Assembly: GCA_030151145.1 (NCBI GenBank)
Contig: JASLEL010000361.1
Location: 1-15,579 of the forward strand
Direction: 5' to 3'
From: Aquirhabdus sp.
GTDB lineage: Bacteria; Pseudomonadota; Gammaproteobacteria; Pseudomonadales; Moraxellaceae
DNA length: 15,579 bases
The translations under genes were made by a program, and so were the position numbers. The notes beneath the pieces are model-generated. The model had not been told where the DNA came from and ran no database searches. It saw only the letters and a program-made list of their open reading frames with translations. Below, one piece after another: positions 7,434-13,872 of this stretch (position 1 is the stretch's first letter; every line of letters begins with the position of its first letter).

Positions 7434-8456
7434 ATGAGCATCACTAACGACACCACAGACATCACCTCAAACCCATCTAATCCCGCCAAGCGTGCCCTGA
7501 TTCTGGGTGCCACTGGCAATTTCGGCAGTAGCATGGCTCGTGCCCTGCTCGCCCACGGCTGGCAGGTTGTCGCCCTGCAGCGTGACCCTGCCAAAGCCCG
7601 GCAGGCGCATCCTGACCTTGCGATCGAGTGGATCGCCGGCGACGCCATGCAGGCTGCCGATGTCGCCCGCGCTGCACAAGGTGCGGCCATCATCGTCCAC
7701 GCCGTCAACCCACCCAACTATCAGCGCTGGCGCGAGCTGGCCCTGCCCATGCTCGATCACAGCATCAGCGCCGCACGACAACAGCAGGCCCGCATCGTCC
7801 TGCCCGGCAATGTCTATAACTATGGCCCCGATGCAGGCAGCAAGATCGCCGAGGATGCCCCACAGCACCCGCTGACCGAAAAAGGTCAGGTGCGGGTCGA
7901 GATGGAGGAGATCCTGCAGCAGAGCGGTGTGCCCACCCTGATCATGCGGGCGGGGGATTTCTTTGGCGGTGGCAGTCCGAGCGCATGGTTTCATTATATG
8001 TTCCGCGCGGGCCAGCCTTTATCCAGCATGCTCTACCCCGGCGACCGCGCTATCCGCCGCGAGTGGGCCTACCTGCCGGATATGACTGAAGCCACGGTCG
8101 CGCTGCTGGATCGGCCGGATACGCTTGCGACCTTTGAGCGCTTTCATTACGCTGGTTATGCACTGACCGGACAGGAACTGATCGACGCCGTACGCCGCGT
8201 AACGCATCAACCTAAGCTTAAAGTCCGCCGCATGCCGTGGTGGCTCATTGCCTTGGCCTCGCCCTTTGTGCGTCTGGCACGCGAGCTGAACGAGATGCGC
8301 TACCTGTGGCAGCAGCCGCTGATCCTCGATGGTCGCAAGCTTGCGGCAGCACTGGGCGGTAGCTGGGTACAGACGCCCATGGAGGACGCCCTGCATGCAA
8401 GCCTTGCCGAGCTAGGCTGTCTGCCTGTCAACGCAGAAATGGCCAAGGCCGCCTGA
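7434..8456 (+). CDS. Atypical SDR / NAD(P)-dependent epimerase-like protein
   Basis: A 340-residue Rossmann-fold protein of the extended or atypical SDR kind. ALILGATGNFGSSMARALL (G25-G31) is the nucleotide-binding GxxGxxG loop, and an acidic GDAMQ about 45 residues later is also typical. The segment VLPGNVYNYGPDAG resembles NAD-dependent epimerases. The catalytic YxxxK is not found: the aligned place reads KGQVR in TEKGQVRVEMEE. Either the chemistry differs or the protein is a sensor or binding protein. The ATG at 7434 is chosen over earlier in-frame codons because AGGAG (7423-7427) precedes it by six bases. It is divergent from a LysR gene that probably regulates it. It converges with the DUF1330 gene 46 bp downstream. 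Substrate unknown. Confidence 0.85.
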   Translation: MSITNDTTDITSNPSNPAKRALILGATGNFGSSMARALLAHGWQVVALQRDPAKARQAHPDLAIEWIAGDAMQAADVARAAQGAAIIVHAVNPPNYQRWRELALPMLDHSISAARQQQARIVLPGNVYNYGPDAGSKIAEDAPQHPLTEKGQVRVEMEEILQQSGVPTLIMRAGDFFGGGSPSAWFHYMFRAGQPLSSMLYPGDRAIRREWAYLPDMTEATVALLDRPDTLATFERFHYAGYALTGQELIDAVRRVTHQPKLKVRRMPWWLIALASPFVRLARELNEMRYLWQQPLILDGRKLAAALGGSWVQTPMEDALHASLAELGCLPVNAEMAKAA

Positions 8457-8502
8457 GCAAGACGCGCCTCAGCCACATAGCCACGTTTGATCAGCGCCTG
8501 CA

Positions 8503-8961
8503 TCACACGCTAAGCGTCCCCAATGGACTCGCCATCTCGGATAAAGGCAGCAACCGTGCATCCACCACCGCTGCCATGCGATGACCGATCCCTGCCAGAT
8601 AGCCCGGATGGCGGGCAAAGGCCAGAAACGACTCGACGCTGTGCTGGCGTACCAGCATGGCAAGATCCCACCATGCATCACTCGGCCCGATCAGATAAGG
8701 CCCAGCCTGCCCAAGCATCAACAGCTCTCCGCCAGACTCATGCAAATATGGCAGCGTATGCGCGATATAGCGCCGGAATGCCGCCGCGCCGCTGATCGGG
8801 GCCTCGGGTGCCAGCTCAGGGGTCGCCGTATAGTCCGCGATATCGCGAAAGCGCAGCAAATTCAGCATCACCACCGACCCTGCCAGTTGACGCTGTACCA
8901 GCGAGCGGCCCGCCTCATAAGTTGGTTCCAGATAGGTACAGACGGGATCATGTGCATACAT
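8503..8961 (-). CDS. DUF1330 domain-containing protein
   Basis: A 152-residue protein from the ATG at 8959-8961, which follows AGGAG by about eight bases on the minus strand; the longer in-frame extension has no ribosome site. The motif GSVVMLNLLRFRDIADY at about residues 31-47 is characteristic of the DUF1330 ferredoxin-like (dimeric alpha-beta barrel) fold. The pattern continues with ISGAAAFRRYIAHTLPYL, GGELLMLGQAGPYLIGP, WDLAMLVRQHSVESFLAFARHPGYL and GHRMAAVVDARLLPL. No reaction is established for this family. Cytoplasmic location is inferred from the lack of signal or membrane segments. It is transcribed alone. Its upstream sequence holds a 13-bp tandem duplication (8978-9003). Confidence 0.85.
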   Translation of the reverse strand: MYAHDPVCTYLEPTYEAGRSLVQRQLAGSVVMLNLLRFRDIADYTATPELAPEAPISGAAAFRRYIAHTLPYLHESGGELLMLGQAGPYLIGPSDAWWDLAMLVRQHSVESFLAFARHPGYLAGIGHRMAAVVDARLLPLSEMASPLGTLSV

Positions 8962-8977
8962 GTCCTTGACTCCTTTT

Positions 8978-9003
8978 CTATATTTAAAAACTATATTTAA
9001 AAA
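8978..9003. repeat. Two tandem copies of CTATATTTAAAAA
   Basis: Copies at 8978-8990 and 8991-9003 are identical and adjacent, 17 bp upstream of the DUF1330 start codon. Read on the minus strand each copy contains TAAATATAG, a possible -10 element, so the duplication may fall in that gene's promoter. Confidence 0.8.
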
Positions 9004-9055
9004 AATCAGGACTCCATCACCAGCATTGACCAAGCCGCCAACAAAGCCATCGACC

Positions 9056-9092
9056 AAAAAAACAGGCGGTACAGCTGTGCCATACCGCCTGT
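9056..9092 (-). terminator. Rho-independent terminator for the classical SDR gene
   Basis: ACAGGCGGTA (9062-9071) pairs perfectly with TACCGCCTGT (9083-9092) around an 11-base loop. On the minus strand it is followed by a run of seven T (9062-9056, the first two inside the stem edge). Orientation and position, about 80 bp after the SDR stop, fit that gene. Confidence 0.85.
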
Positions 9093-9102
9093 GCAAATAA
9101 TA

Positions 9103-9142
9103 TTACCCGGATTAAATTAATAATACAATATTATCCGGGTAA
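9103..9142. other. Second inverted repeat downstream of the SDR gene
   Basis: TTACCCGGAT (9103-9112) and ATCCGGGTAA (9133-9142) are perfect 10-bp complements separated by 20 AT-rich bases. It lies between the SDR stop and the terminator, so it would be in the SDR mRNA 3' end. No T-tract follows directly. It could be an RNA stabiliser or a protein site; no function is assigned. Confidence 0.6.
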
Positions 9143-9173
9143 ATTACTTTCTCATGATTGAACTGCACTTGTC

Positions 9174-9923
9174 TTACACGAACATACCGCCCGACGCTTC
9201 GATGCGCTGAGCATTAACCCAGCGCGTGGCCTCGGTCGTCAGACTCGCGATCAACGGACCAATGTCATCCGGCACACCAACCCGACCGAGCGCCGTCTGG
9301 GAGGCGATACCGGCATTCAGCTCGGCATTGTCGCGCACGGCACCGCCACCAAAGTCGGTCTCAATCGCACCCGGAGCGACGACATTGACCGTGATCTGGC
9401 GTGCGCCCAGTTCTTTGGCGAGGTACCGCGTCAGCACTTCGATACCGCCCTTCATGGTGGCATAGGCGGCAAAGCCCGGCAGGGCAAAGCGGGCAAGGCC
9501 GGTGGACAGATTGATGATGCGACCGCCATCCTTGATCAGAGGCAGCAAGGTCTGCGTCAGGAAAAATGGCCCTTTCAGATGGATATTCATAAGCTGATCA
9601 AACTGCGCTTCAGTCGTCTCTGCGAACGACGCATGCACGCCGATTCCGGCATTATTGATCAGGAAATCAAAGCTGCTTGCACCCCATTGATCAATTACAC
9701 CTTTTACTTGCCCGGCAAAAGCGGTGAAGGTACTGCTCTGCCCGACATCCAACTGCAGGGCTTGGGCTTTGGCACCCAGAGCCTCGACTTCAGCCACGAC
9801 TTTAGCCGCCTCATCCTGACGACTGCTATAGGTGAAGATCACATCGACGCCTAAGCGGGCCAGTGCCAGTACAGTATTTTTACCCAGACCCCGGCTACCG
9901 CCGGTCACGATTGCAATGCTCAT
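9174..9923 (-). CDS. Classical short-chain dehydrogenase/reductase (FabG-like)
   Basis: A 249-residue classical SDR. The start is taken at the ATG encoding MSIAIVTGG because AGGAG precedes it by seven bases on the minus strand; the ATG five codons earlier overlaps that ribosome site. Cofactor motif TGGSRGLG (7-14), NNAG (90-93), and catalytic Tyr154 and Lys158 in AAYATMKGG are present. The catalytic serine position is occupied by Ser140-Thr141 in NLSTGLARF. PGAIETDF after strand six is also typical. It should be a soluble NAD(P)(H)-dependent oxidoreductase; the substrate cannot be read from sequence. It is divergent from a LysR gene across 132 bp and probably regulated by it. A twin-hairpin 3' region with a terminator follows. 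Confidence 0.93.
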   Translation of the reverse strand: MSIAIVTGGSRGLGKNTVLALARLGVDVIFTYSSRQDEAAKVVAEVEALGAKAQALQLDVGQSSTFTAFAGQVKGVIDQWGASSFDFLINNAGIGVHASFAETTEAQFDQLMNIHLKGPFFLTQTLLPLIKDGGRIINLSTGLARFALPGFAAYATMKGGIEVLTRYLAKELGARQITVNVVAPGAIETDFGGGAVRDNAELNAGIASQTALGRVGVPDDIGPLIASLTTEATRWVNAQRIEASGGMFV

Positions 9924-10055
9924 TGCACAACTCCTCATACATGACTTTTAAAAAAGAACATCAGGTGATGGGTGTACAGTACGCCTCGCACTTTGATTGA
10001 TAAACCGCCCGTTGCCGTTTAGACTGTTCAGAATTTACCAACAATCATAAATTTT

Positions 10056-10958
10056 ATGTCTGATCGTATTGCCCGGATGAACGCCTTCATCATGGTCGCC
10101 GACCTCGGCAGCTTTACCCGTGCCGCCGAGCACTTAAGCCTGCCCAAAGCCACTGTCTCGACCTATATCCAGCAATTAGAAAGTGATCTGAACGTGCGCC
10201 TCCTGCACCGCACTACGAGGCAGGTGCAGATGACACAGGATGGACAGCTCTTTTATGAGCGTTGCAAGGATTTACTTGCGGATGTGCAGGATGTCGAGTC
10301 GATGTTTCGCGGCAGTCCAGCCAGCCTGTCGGGACGACTGCGCGTGGATATGGGCATCGGTGTGGCGCGTCATCTCATCGTGCCGCGCCTGCCGGAGTTT
10401 CTAGCACGCTATCCTGAGATTCGCATCGAGCTCAGTTGTACTGATCGCGTGGTCGATCCGGTACATGAGGGCTTTGACTGTGTGATCCGCGTCGGCACGC
10501 CACGTGACTCAAGCCTGATCGCACGGCCTTTAGGCGAGATGCGCATGGTGAACTGCGCCAGTCCCGCCTACCTGGCACAGTACGGGATACCGCACTCTAT
10601 CGCCGATCTGGCAGGTCATGTGCTGGTGGAATATGTGAATACCCTCGGCGCACGCACCGCACCGTTTGAATACGCCGAAGGCGGACTCGTGAAACTTTAC
10701 AAGATGATGAGCCTCTTGACCGTCAACAATGCCGACGCCTACATCGCCGCCTGCCGTGCGGGGCTTGGCATCATTCAGGTGCCCGTGGTGGGCGCCAGAG
10801 AGGATTTAAACGCAGGGAGTCTGGTGGAGATTCTACCCCACCACATCGCACCGCCCATGCCGGTGTCGTGCATCTACCCCCACAGGCGGCATCTCTCCAA
10901 ACGGGTGCAGGTCTTTATGGATTGGGTACAGGTACAGATGCGGGATTATCTGGCCTAG
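10056..10958 (+). CDS. LysR-type transcriptional regulator (CrgA/AphB-like subgroup)
   Basis: A 300-residue LysR protein. The helix-turn-helix lies at about residues 5-65: MNAFIMVADLGSFTRAAEHLSLPKATVSTYIQQLESDLNVRLLHRTTRQVQMTQDGQ. The LLHRTTRxVxxTxDGxxFYERC pattern is common in the CrgA-like group, and the substrate domain (about 90-295) shows GRLRVDMGIGVARHLIVPRLPEFLARYPEIRIEL. The ATG at 10056 lacks a clear ribosome site; the ATG at residue 8 would begin right at the domain and is a second option. Regulators of this type next to a divergent SDR gene usually control it, often in response to a small aldehyde, quinone or similar effector; here that is inference. It converges with truB 84 bp downstream. 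Confidence 0.93.
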   Translation: MSDRIARMNAFIMVADLGSFTRAAEHLSLPKATVSTYIQQLESDLNVRLLHRTTRQVQMTQDGQLFYERCKDLLADVQDVESMFRGSPASLSGRLRVDMGIGVARHLIVPRLPEFLARYPEIRIELSCTDRVVDPVHEGFDCVIRVGTPRDSSLIARPLGEMRMVNCASPAYLAQYGIPHSIADLAGHVLVEYVNTLGARTAPFEYAEGGLVKLYKMMSLLTVNNADAYIAACRAGLGIIQVPVVGAREDLNAGSLVEILPHHIAPPMPVSCIYPHRRHLSKRVQVFMDWVQVQMRDYLA

Positions 10959-11042
10959 AGCGGCTGACTTGACTAGACAGACATGTCAGGGCCGCAGAAA
11001 AGCTGGAACAGGGCGAGAGGCAGGATATGACATGACGGGGAA

Positions 11043-11948
11043 TCAATCCACCATCACGCGCTTGGGATGCAGCTTGCGCAGACGGTCTACCTTGCCCAAG
11101 CCTAAGAATTTGCCATGCTCAAACACCAGCATCTCGCCGGGTTTGACATTACCGGCGTGGATCGCCTGCCCACGGCAGAAATAAATCGCCTCATCCGTGG
11201 TCAGATCAATGCGCGGCATATGCGCAATCGGCGCATAGGTCGGCAACAGCAGCGCGTCGCGCCCAGCGTCGTCGAGGGATTCCAGATACTCAAGGGTGAT
11301 CGTCGGGTCCAAGTCAAACGGCCCGGTCTGCGTGCGGTGCAGTATCGCCACATGTGCACCACAGCCCAACGCCTCACCGATGTCCTCGGCCAAGGTGCGG
11401 ATATAGGTGCCCTTGCTACACTTGACCGTCAGCGTCAGGGTCGTGGCATCAAAGGCATCCAGCTGCAGTGCATGGATCGTGACCGGACGCGCCTCGCGCT
11501 CAATCTCGATACCCTGCCGCGCCAGCTCATACAGTGGACGGCCGTCTTTCTTCAGGGCCGAATACATCGGTGGCACCTGCATGATCGGACCACGATATTG
11601 GGTCAGCACCGACTCGATCAGCGCCTCGGATAGCGGTGGTACTGGACGCTCCACCAGCACCTCACCTTCACGGTCGGCAGTCGTGGTGGTCGCACCGAGC
11701 TGGACCACGGTGCGGTAGGTCTTGTCTGCATCGAGCAGATGGTGGGAGAACTTGGTTGCCTCACCCAGACAGATCGGCAGCAGGCCTGTCGCCAGCGGGT
11801 CCAGCGCACCGGTATGACCGCCTTTCTGCGCCCGATACAGCCAGCGGACTTTCTGCAGGATGCCGTTGGAGCTGTAGCCTAGTGGTTTATTCAGCAGCAG
11901 CACGCCACTGATGGCGCGGCGGATCAGTTTGGGACGGGGATCGGACAT
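11043..11948 (-). CDS. truB: tRNA pseudouridine(55) synthase TruB
   Basis: A 301-residue enzyme that converts uridine 55 of elongator tRNAs to pseudouridine in the T-loop. The catalytic aspartate is Asp50 in GGHTGALDPLATGLLPICLGEATKFSH, the strongest TruB signature (E. coli Asp48). GVLLLNKPLGYSS at about residues 15-27 and SKGTYIRTLAEDIGEALG further on are also diagnostic. The last 60 residues fit a PUA-like tail ending LHPKRVMVD. The ATG at 11946-11948 is used; a TTG nine bases earlier is possible, and neither has a strong ribosome site. In many gammaproteobacteria truB follows rbfA in the nusA-infB-rbfA cluster; here no rbfA or rpsO is adjacent, so the gene appears relocated and stands alone. 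Confidence 0.97.
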   Translation of the reverse strand: MSDPRPKLIRRAISGVLLLNKPLGYSSNGILQKVRWLYRAQKGGHTGALDPLATGLLPICLGEATKFSHHLLDADKTYRTVVQLGATTTTADREGEVLVERPVPPLSEALIESVLTQYRGPIMQVPPMYSALKKDGRPLYELARQGIEIEREARPVTIHALQLDAFDATTLTLTVKCSKGTYIRTLAEDIGEALGCGAHVAILHRTQTGPFDLDPTITLEYLESLDDAGRDALLLPTYAPIAHMPRIDLTTDEAIYFCRGQAIHAGNVKPGEMLVFEHGKFLGLGKVDRLRKLHPKRVMVD

Positions 11949-12139
11949 GAGAGACAAACCTGTGCAAAGCCTGCGGCAGCGGAAAAGGATAAAAAACAGC
12001 CACCAACAACAAAAATCATGCGCATGTTATCGACTTCACCGACTTGAGGCAACGTGATTTCATCGGCGATCCGACCAGCACACCATCCACCATCCTCGCC
12101 ATACAAAATAGCCTCGCATCACATGCAGCAGCAGATGTG

Positions 12140-12164
12140 AAAACGTGTTATTTTTCAGGCCATC
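12140..12164 (+). promoter_or_regulatory. Possible ECF-type autoregulatory promoter
   Basis: AAAAC (12140-12144) and CATC (12161-12164) are spaced 16 bp and end 26 bases before the sigma factor start. The AAC core and spacing fit ECF promoters in general, and they resemble TGTAAC-N16-CGTC at 15528-15553, but the match is partial. Confidence 0.3.
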
Positions 12165-12190
12165 ATTCTTCCTATCGCAAGGCTGCTCGC

Positions 12191-12793
12191 ATGTACAGCG
12201 ATGATATCGCCCTCGTCCAGCGCATTAATCGTGGCGATCAAAGTGCGCTGCGTCTGCTCATGCAGCAACACGGCGGTGCCATGATCGCCGCTGCCCAGAC
12301 GCTATGCTCACATGCAGCAGACGACATCGTGCAGGAAGCCTGGATCGCGGCGGTACAGGCGCTCAAAAACTTTGAGCATCGGTCGAGCCTCAAGACCTGG
12401 CTCGTGCGCATCACCATCAATAAAGCCTACAGCCACCTGCGCGCGCATAAGCGCGAAGTCTCGCTCGACGGCCTGTCACCGGCTCAAGATCCACTACAGC
12501 ATGCCTTCGACGATACCGACCACTGGGCGACCCCATGGGAGGACTGGAGCGACGACTCACCGGACAAGCTGCTGGAAGCCCACGTGCTCAAAGAATGTCT
12601 CGAGAAGCATCTGGCCCAGCTTCCGCAAGGTCAGCGCACCGTGATCACGCTGATGGACATGATGGATTTAAAAAGTGACGAGGTGTGTAACCAATTGCAG
12701 ATTTCTGCGTCTAACTTAAGAGTGCTGCTGCACCGTGCGCGTGTCACCATCCATGCCATGGTGTCGCACTATGAGGCGACGGGCGAGTGCTGA
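12191..12793 (+). CDS. ECF-type RNA polymerase sigma factor
   Basis: A 200-residue group 4 sigma factor. The start is placed at ATG 12191 (MYSDDIALVQRINRGD), with AAGG eight bases upstream; the longer in-frame extension is not sigma-like. Region 2 spans about residues 10-85. It includes ADDIVQEAWIAAVQALKNFEHRSSLKTWLVRITINKAYSHLR, which recognises the -10. Region 4 spans about 135-192. It includes LEKHLAQLPQGQRTVITLMDMMDL, then the helix-turn-helix SDEVCNQLQISASNLRVLLHRARV, which binds the -35. A zinc-finger anti-sigma gene follows 81 bp later, so activity is presumably held off until a stress signal. The closest gene-order parallel I know is the neisserial ECF/MseR pair that controls a DoxX-DUF692-DUF2063 metal-binding peptide operon. 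A HvfX-like gene lies 1.9 kb downstream. Confidence 0.93.
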   Translation: MYSDDIALVQRINRGDQSALRLLMQQHGGAMIAAAQTLCSHAADDIVQEAWIAAVQALKNFEHRSSLKTWLVRITINKAYSHLRAHKREVSLDGLSPAQDPLQHAFDDTDHWATPWEDWSDDSPDKLLEAHVLKECLEKHLAQLPQGQRTVITLMDMMDLKSDEVCNQLQISASNLRVLLHRARVTIHAMVSHYEATGEC

Positions 12794-12874
12794 GCGGGCT
12801 ATTGAACGACACCTTGAACGACATGCAGCCCCAAACGGCTTGCAAAAATCGATCTGGAGACTAAGCTATACATC

Positions 12875-13096
12875 ATGTTTAAGTGCAAAGACATTGGCTA
12901 TCGGGCAACAGAATATTTAGCTGGCGAGATGACCCTCACCCAGCGCGTGCAGTTTCGTCTGCACCTGAGCATCTGTCGCAACTGTCAGCGCTTCATGCAG
13001 CAGATCAATCTTTTGACCCAGACCTTGCCGCAGCACACCTTCCCTGAGCCTGATGATGCCCAGATCGAGGCATGGCTGAAGCACATCTCGGAATGA
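12875..13096 (+). CDS. Small soluble zinc-finger anti-sigma factor (zf-HC2/ZAS type)
   Basis: A 73-residue protein placed just after an ECF sigma gene. His30-x3-Cys34-x2-Cys37 in HLSICRNCQRF is the ZAS zinc motif. Cys4 could be the fourth ligand. The layout (N-terminal helix, H-x3-C-x2-C helix, short acidic tail) matches small anti-sigma factors such as RsrA/ChrR N-domains and neisserial MseR. No membrane segment is present, so it should act in the cytoplasm, releasing the sigma factor when zinc or the thiols are disturbed. That trigger is an inference from family behaviour. The ATG at 12875 has GGAG about 14-16 bases before it, rather far. The terminator at 13285-13314 ends the likely two-gene transcript. 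Confidence 0.85.
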   Translation: MFKCKDIGYRATEYLAGEMTLTQRVQFRLHLSICRNCQRFMQQINLLTQTLPQHTFPEPDDAQIEAWLKHISE

Positions 13097-13104
13097 CAGC
13101 GGCA

Positions 13105-13274
13105 TGATCCAGACCACCGCGCCACACGACGACACAGCAAGCTTTGATTGCATAAAAAAGCGCACGGTTTCATCTGGCCGTCATGATTTTACGCGACGAT
13201 ACATCCATGAGAGATGGCTACATCTCCACACCTATAACATTCATGGATGATCGCTAGACCCAACTTCTGGATCA
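13105..13274 (+). ncRNA. Candidate structured RNA or structured 3' UTR
   Basis: TGATCCAGA (13105-13113) is a perfect complement of TCTGGATCA (13266-13274). Inside it CATCCATGA (13202-13210) pairs with TCATGGATG (13241-13249), enclosing a hairpin GAGATG-GCTA-CATCTC (13211-13226). The region begins nine bases after the anti-sigma stop and ends just before a strong terminator at 13285-13314. It holds no credible coding frame. It may be a 3'-derived small RNA of the sigma/anti-sigma transcript or a separate RNA; no clear promoter was found inside. Confidence 0.4.
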
Positions 13275-13284
13275 CGGATGACTC

Positions 13285-13314
13285 AAAGCCCTGCCCCATG
13301 CAGGGCTTTTTATT
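13285..13314 (+). terminator. Strong Rho-independent terminator
   Basis: AAAGCCCTGC (13285-13294) pairs perfectly with GCAGGGCTTT (13300-13309) around CCCAT, followed by TTTATTT. It terminates the ECF/anti-sigma transcript and the candidate RNA between them. Confidence 0.92.
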
Positions 13315-13349
13315 TATGATGGTCTACATTATTTATGGTGGTCTGCATT
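13312..13349. repeat. 19-bp tandem direct repeat
   Basis: ATTTATGATGGTCTACATT (13312-13330) is followed at once by ATTTATGGTGGTCTGCATT (13331-13349); 17 of 19 bases agree. It sits directly after the terminator and before a candidate promoter, so it could be an operator pair or a slipped duplication. Confidence 0.8.
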
Positions 13350-13353
13350 GACT

Positions 13354-13390
13354 TAGACTTAGGATAAACTTAGCCTTATGATAGGCTGAG
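13354..13390 (+). promoter_or_regulatory. Candidate promoter with a palindrome centred on its -10
   Basis: TAGACT (13354-13359) and TATGAT (13377-13382) are spaced 17 bp. The arms CTTAGCCT (13369-13376) and AGGCTGAG (13383-13390) form an eight-pair inverted repeat (one G-T) exactly bracketing the -10, as an operator would. It would drive the small gene at 13597 with a leader of about 205 bases, which contains another strong hairpin (13442-13476). Confidence 0.4.
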
Positions 13391-13441
13391 AATAAGCAAA
13401 TCATGATCATTCGGGCAATCATCATGAGCAACACAGAGCGC

Positions 13442-13476
13442 GATGATTTTGCATAAATCCAATGCACAAAATCATC
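13442..13476 (+). other. Strong stem-loop in the leader of the small unknown gene
   Basis: GATGATTTT (13442-13450) pairs with AAAATCATC (13468-13476). Beyond a two-base bulge, GCAT (13451-13454) pairs with ATGC (13462-13465), giving 13 pairs and a seven-base loop. There is no T-tract, so it is not a terminator. Confidence 0.6.
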
Positions 13477-13596
13477 CAAAGGAAAAGTCATCCTTATGCT
13501 ACCGGCTTGATCTTCGGCTGACACTACAGCACAGACATCTGAAAACCGGATATTCAGATCAGACCTGAACCGCATTGACCAAGGGACATCCTGCTG

Positions 13597-13848
13597 ATGA
13601 GAGCAAAAGAATTTGTGGAATTATGCGAAAGCAGTGCTTGCATCCCCTACCTAGACCACAACGGCTCACTGCTCTTCTTTATCCATGATCGCATCAATCA
13701 AAGACAGGCCGCAGACAATCATGCCTATCTATCCGGCGTGCTCAATGACAAGCTCAAGCGCAATGTCATTCTCTATTTAAAACGCAACGGCAACCCGGAT
13801 GGCCTGCCTGACCATCTACATCTCAGATCAGACGCAGCCCAGATCTAG
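13597..13848 (+). CDS. Hypothetical small protein, 83 residues
   Basis: I do not recognise this protein. It starts at ATG 13597 with AAGGGA about ten bases upstream, a fair ribosome site, and ends at 13848, 24 bp before the convergent gene. The sequence is hydrophilic with mixed charge, begins MRAKEFVELCESSACIPYL, and has two cysteines (C10 and C15). It has no signal peptide or membrane segment. The middle (LSGVLNDKLKRNVILYLKRNGNPDGLPDHLHL) looks like a helix then a strand. A candidate promoter at 13354-13382 and a long structured leader precede it, which favours a real gene, but no family supports it. A spurious frame remains possible. Confidence 0.45.
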   Translation: MRAKEFVELCESSACIPYLDHNGSLLFFIHDRINQRQAADNHAYLSGVLNDKLKRNVILYLKRNGNPDGLPDHLHLRSDAAQI

Positions 13849-13872
13849 CTGGACCATGATCTTTAAACCCGT

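Noticed and set aside
10960..10995. Imperfect inverted repeat GCGGCTGAC / GTCA-GG-GCCGC between convergent genes
   Set aside because: It has a two-base bulge, a long loop and no T-tract, so calling it a terminator is not justified.
10969..11184. 71-codon plus-strand frame between LysR and truB
   Set aside because: Most of it is antisense to the conserved truB C-terminus and no ribosome site is present.
13333..13575. 80-codon minus-strand frame with a hydrophobic stretch
   Set aside because: It crosses the tandem repeat, promoter palindrome and hairpin, has no convincing ribosome site, and matches nothing known.
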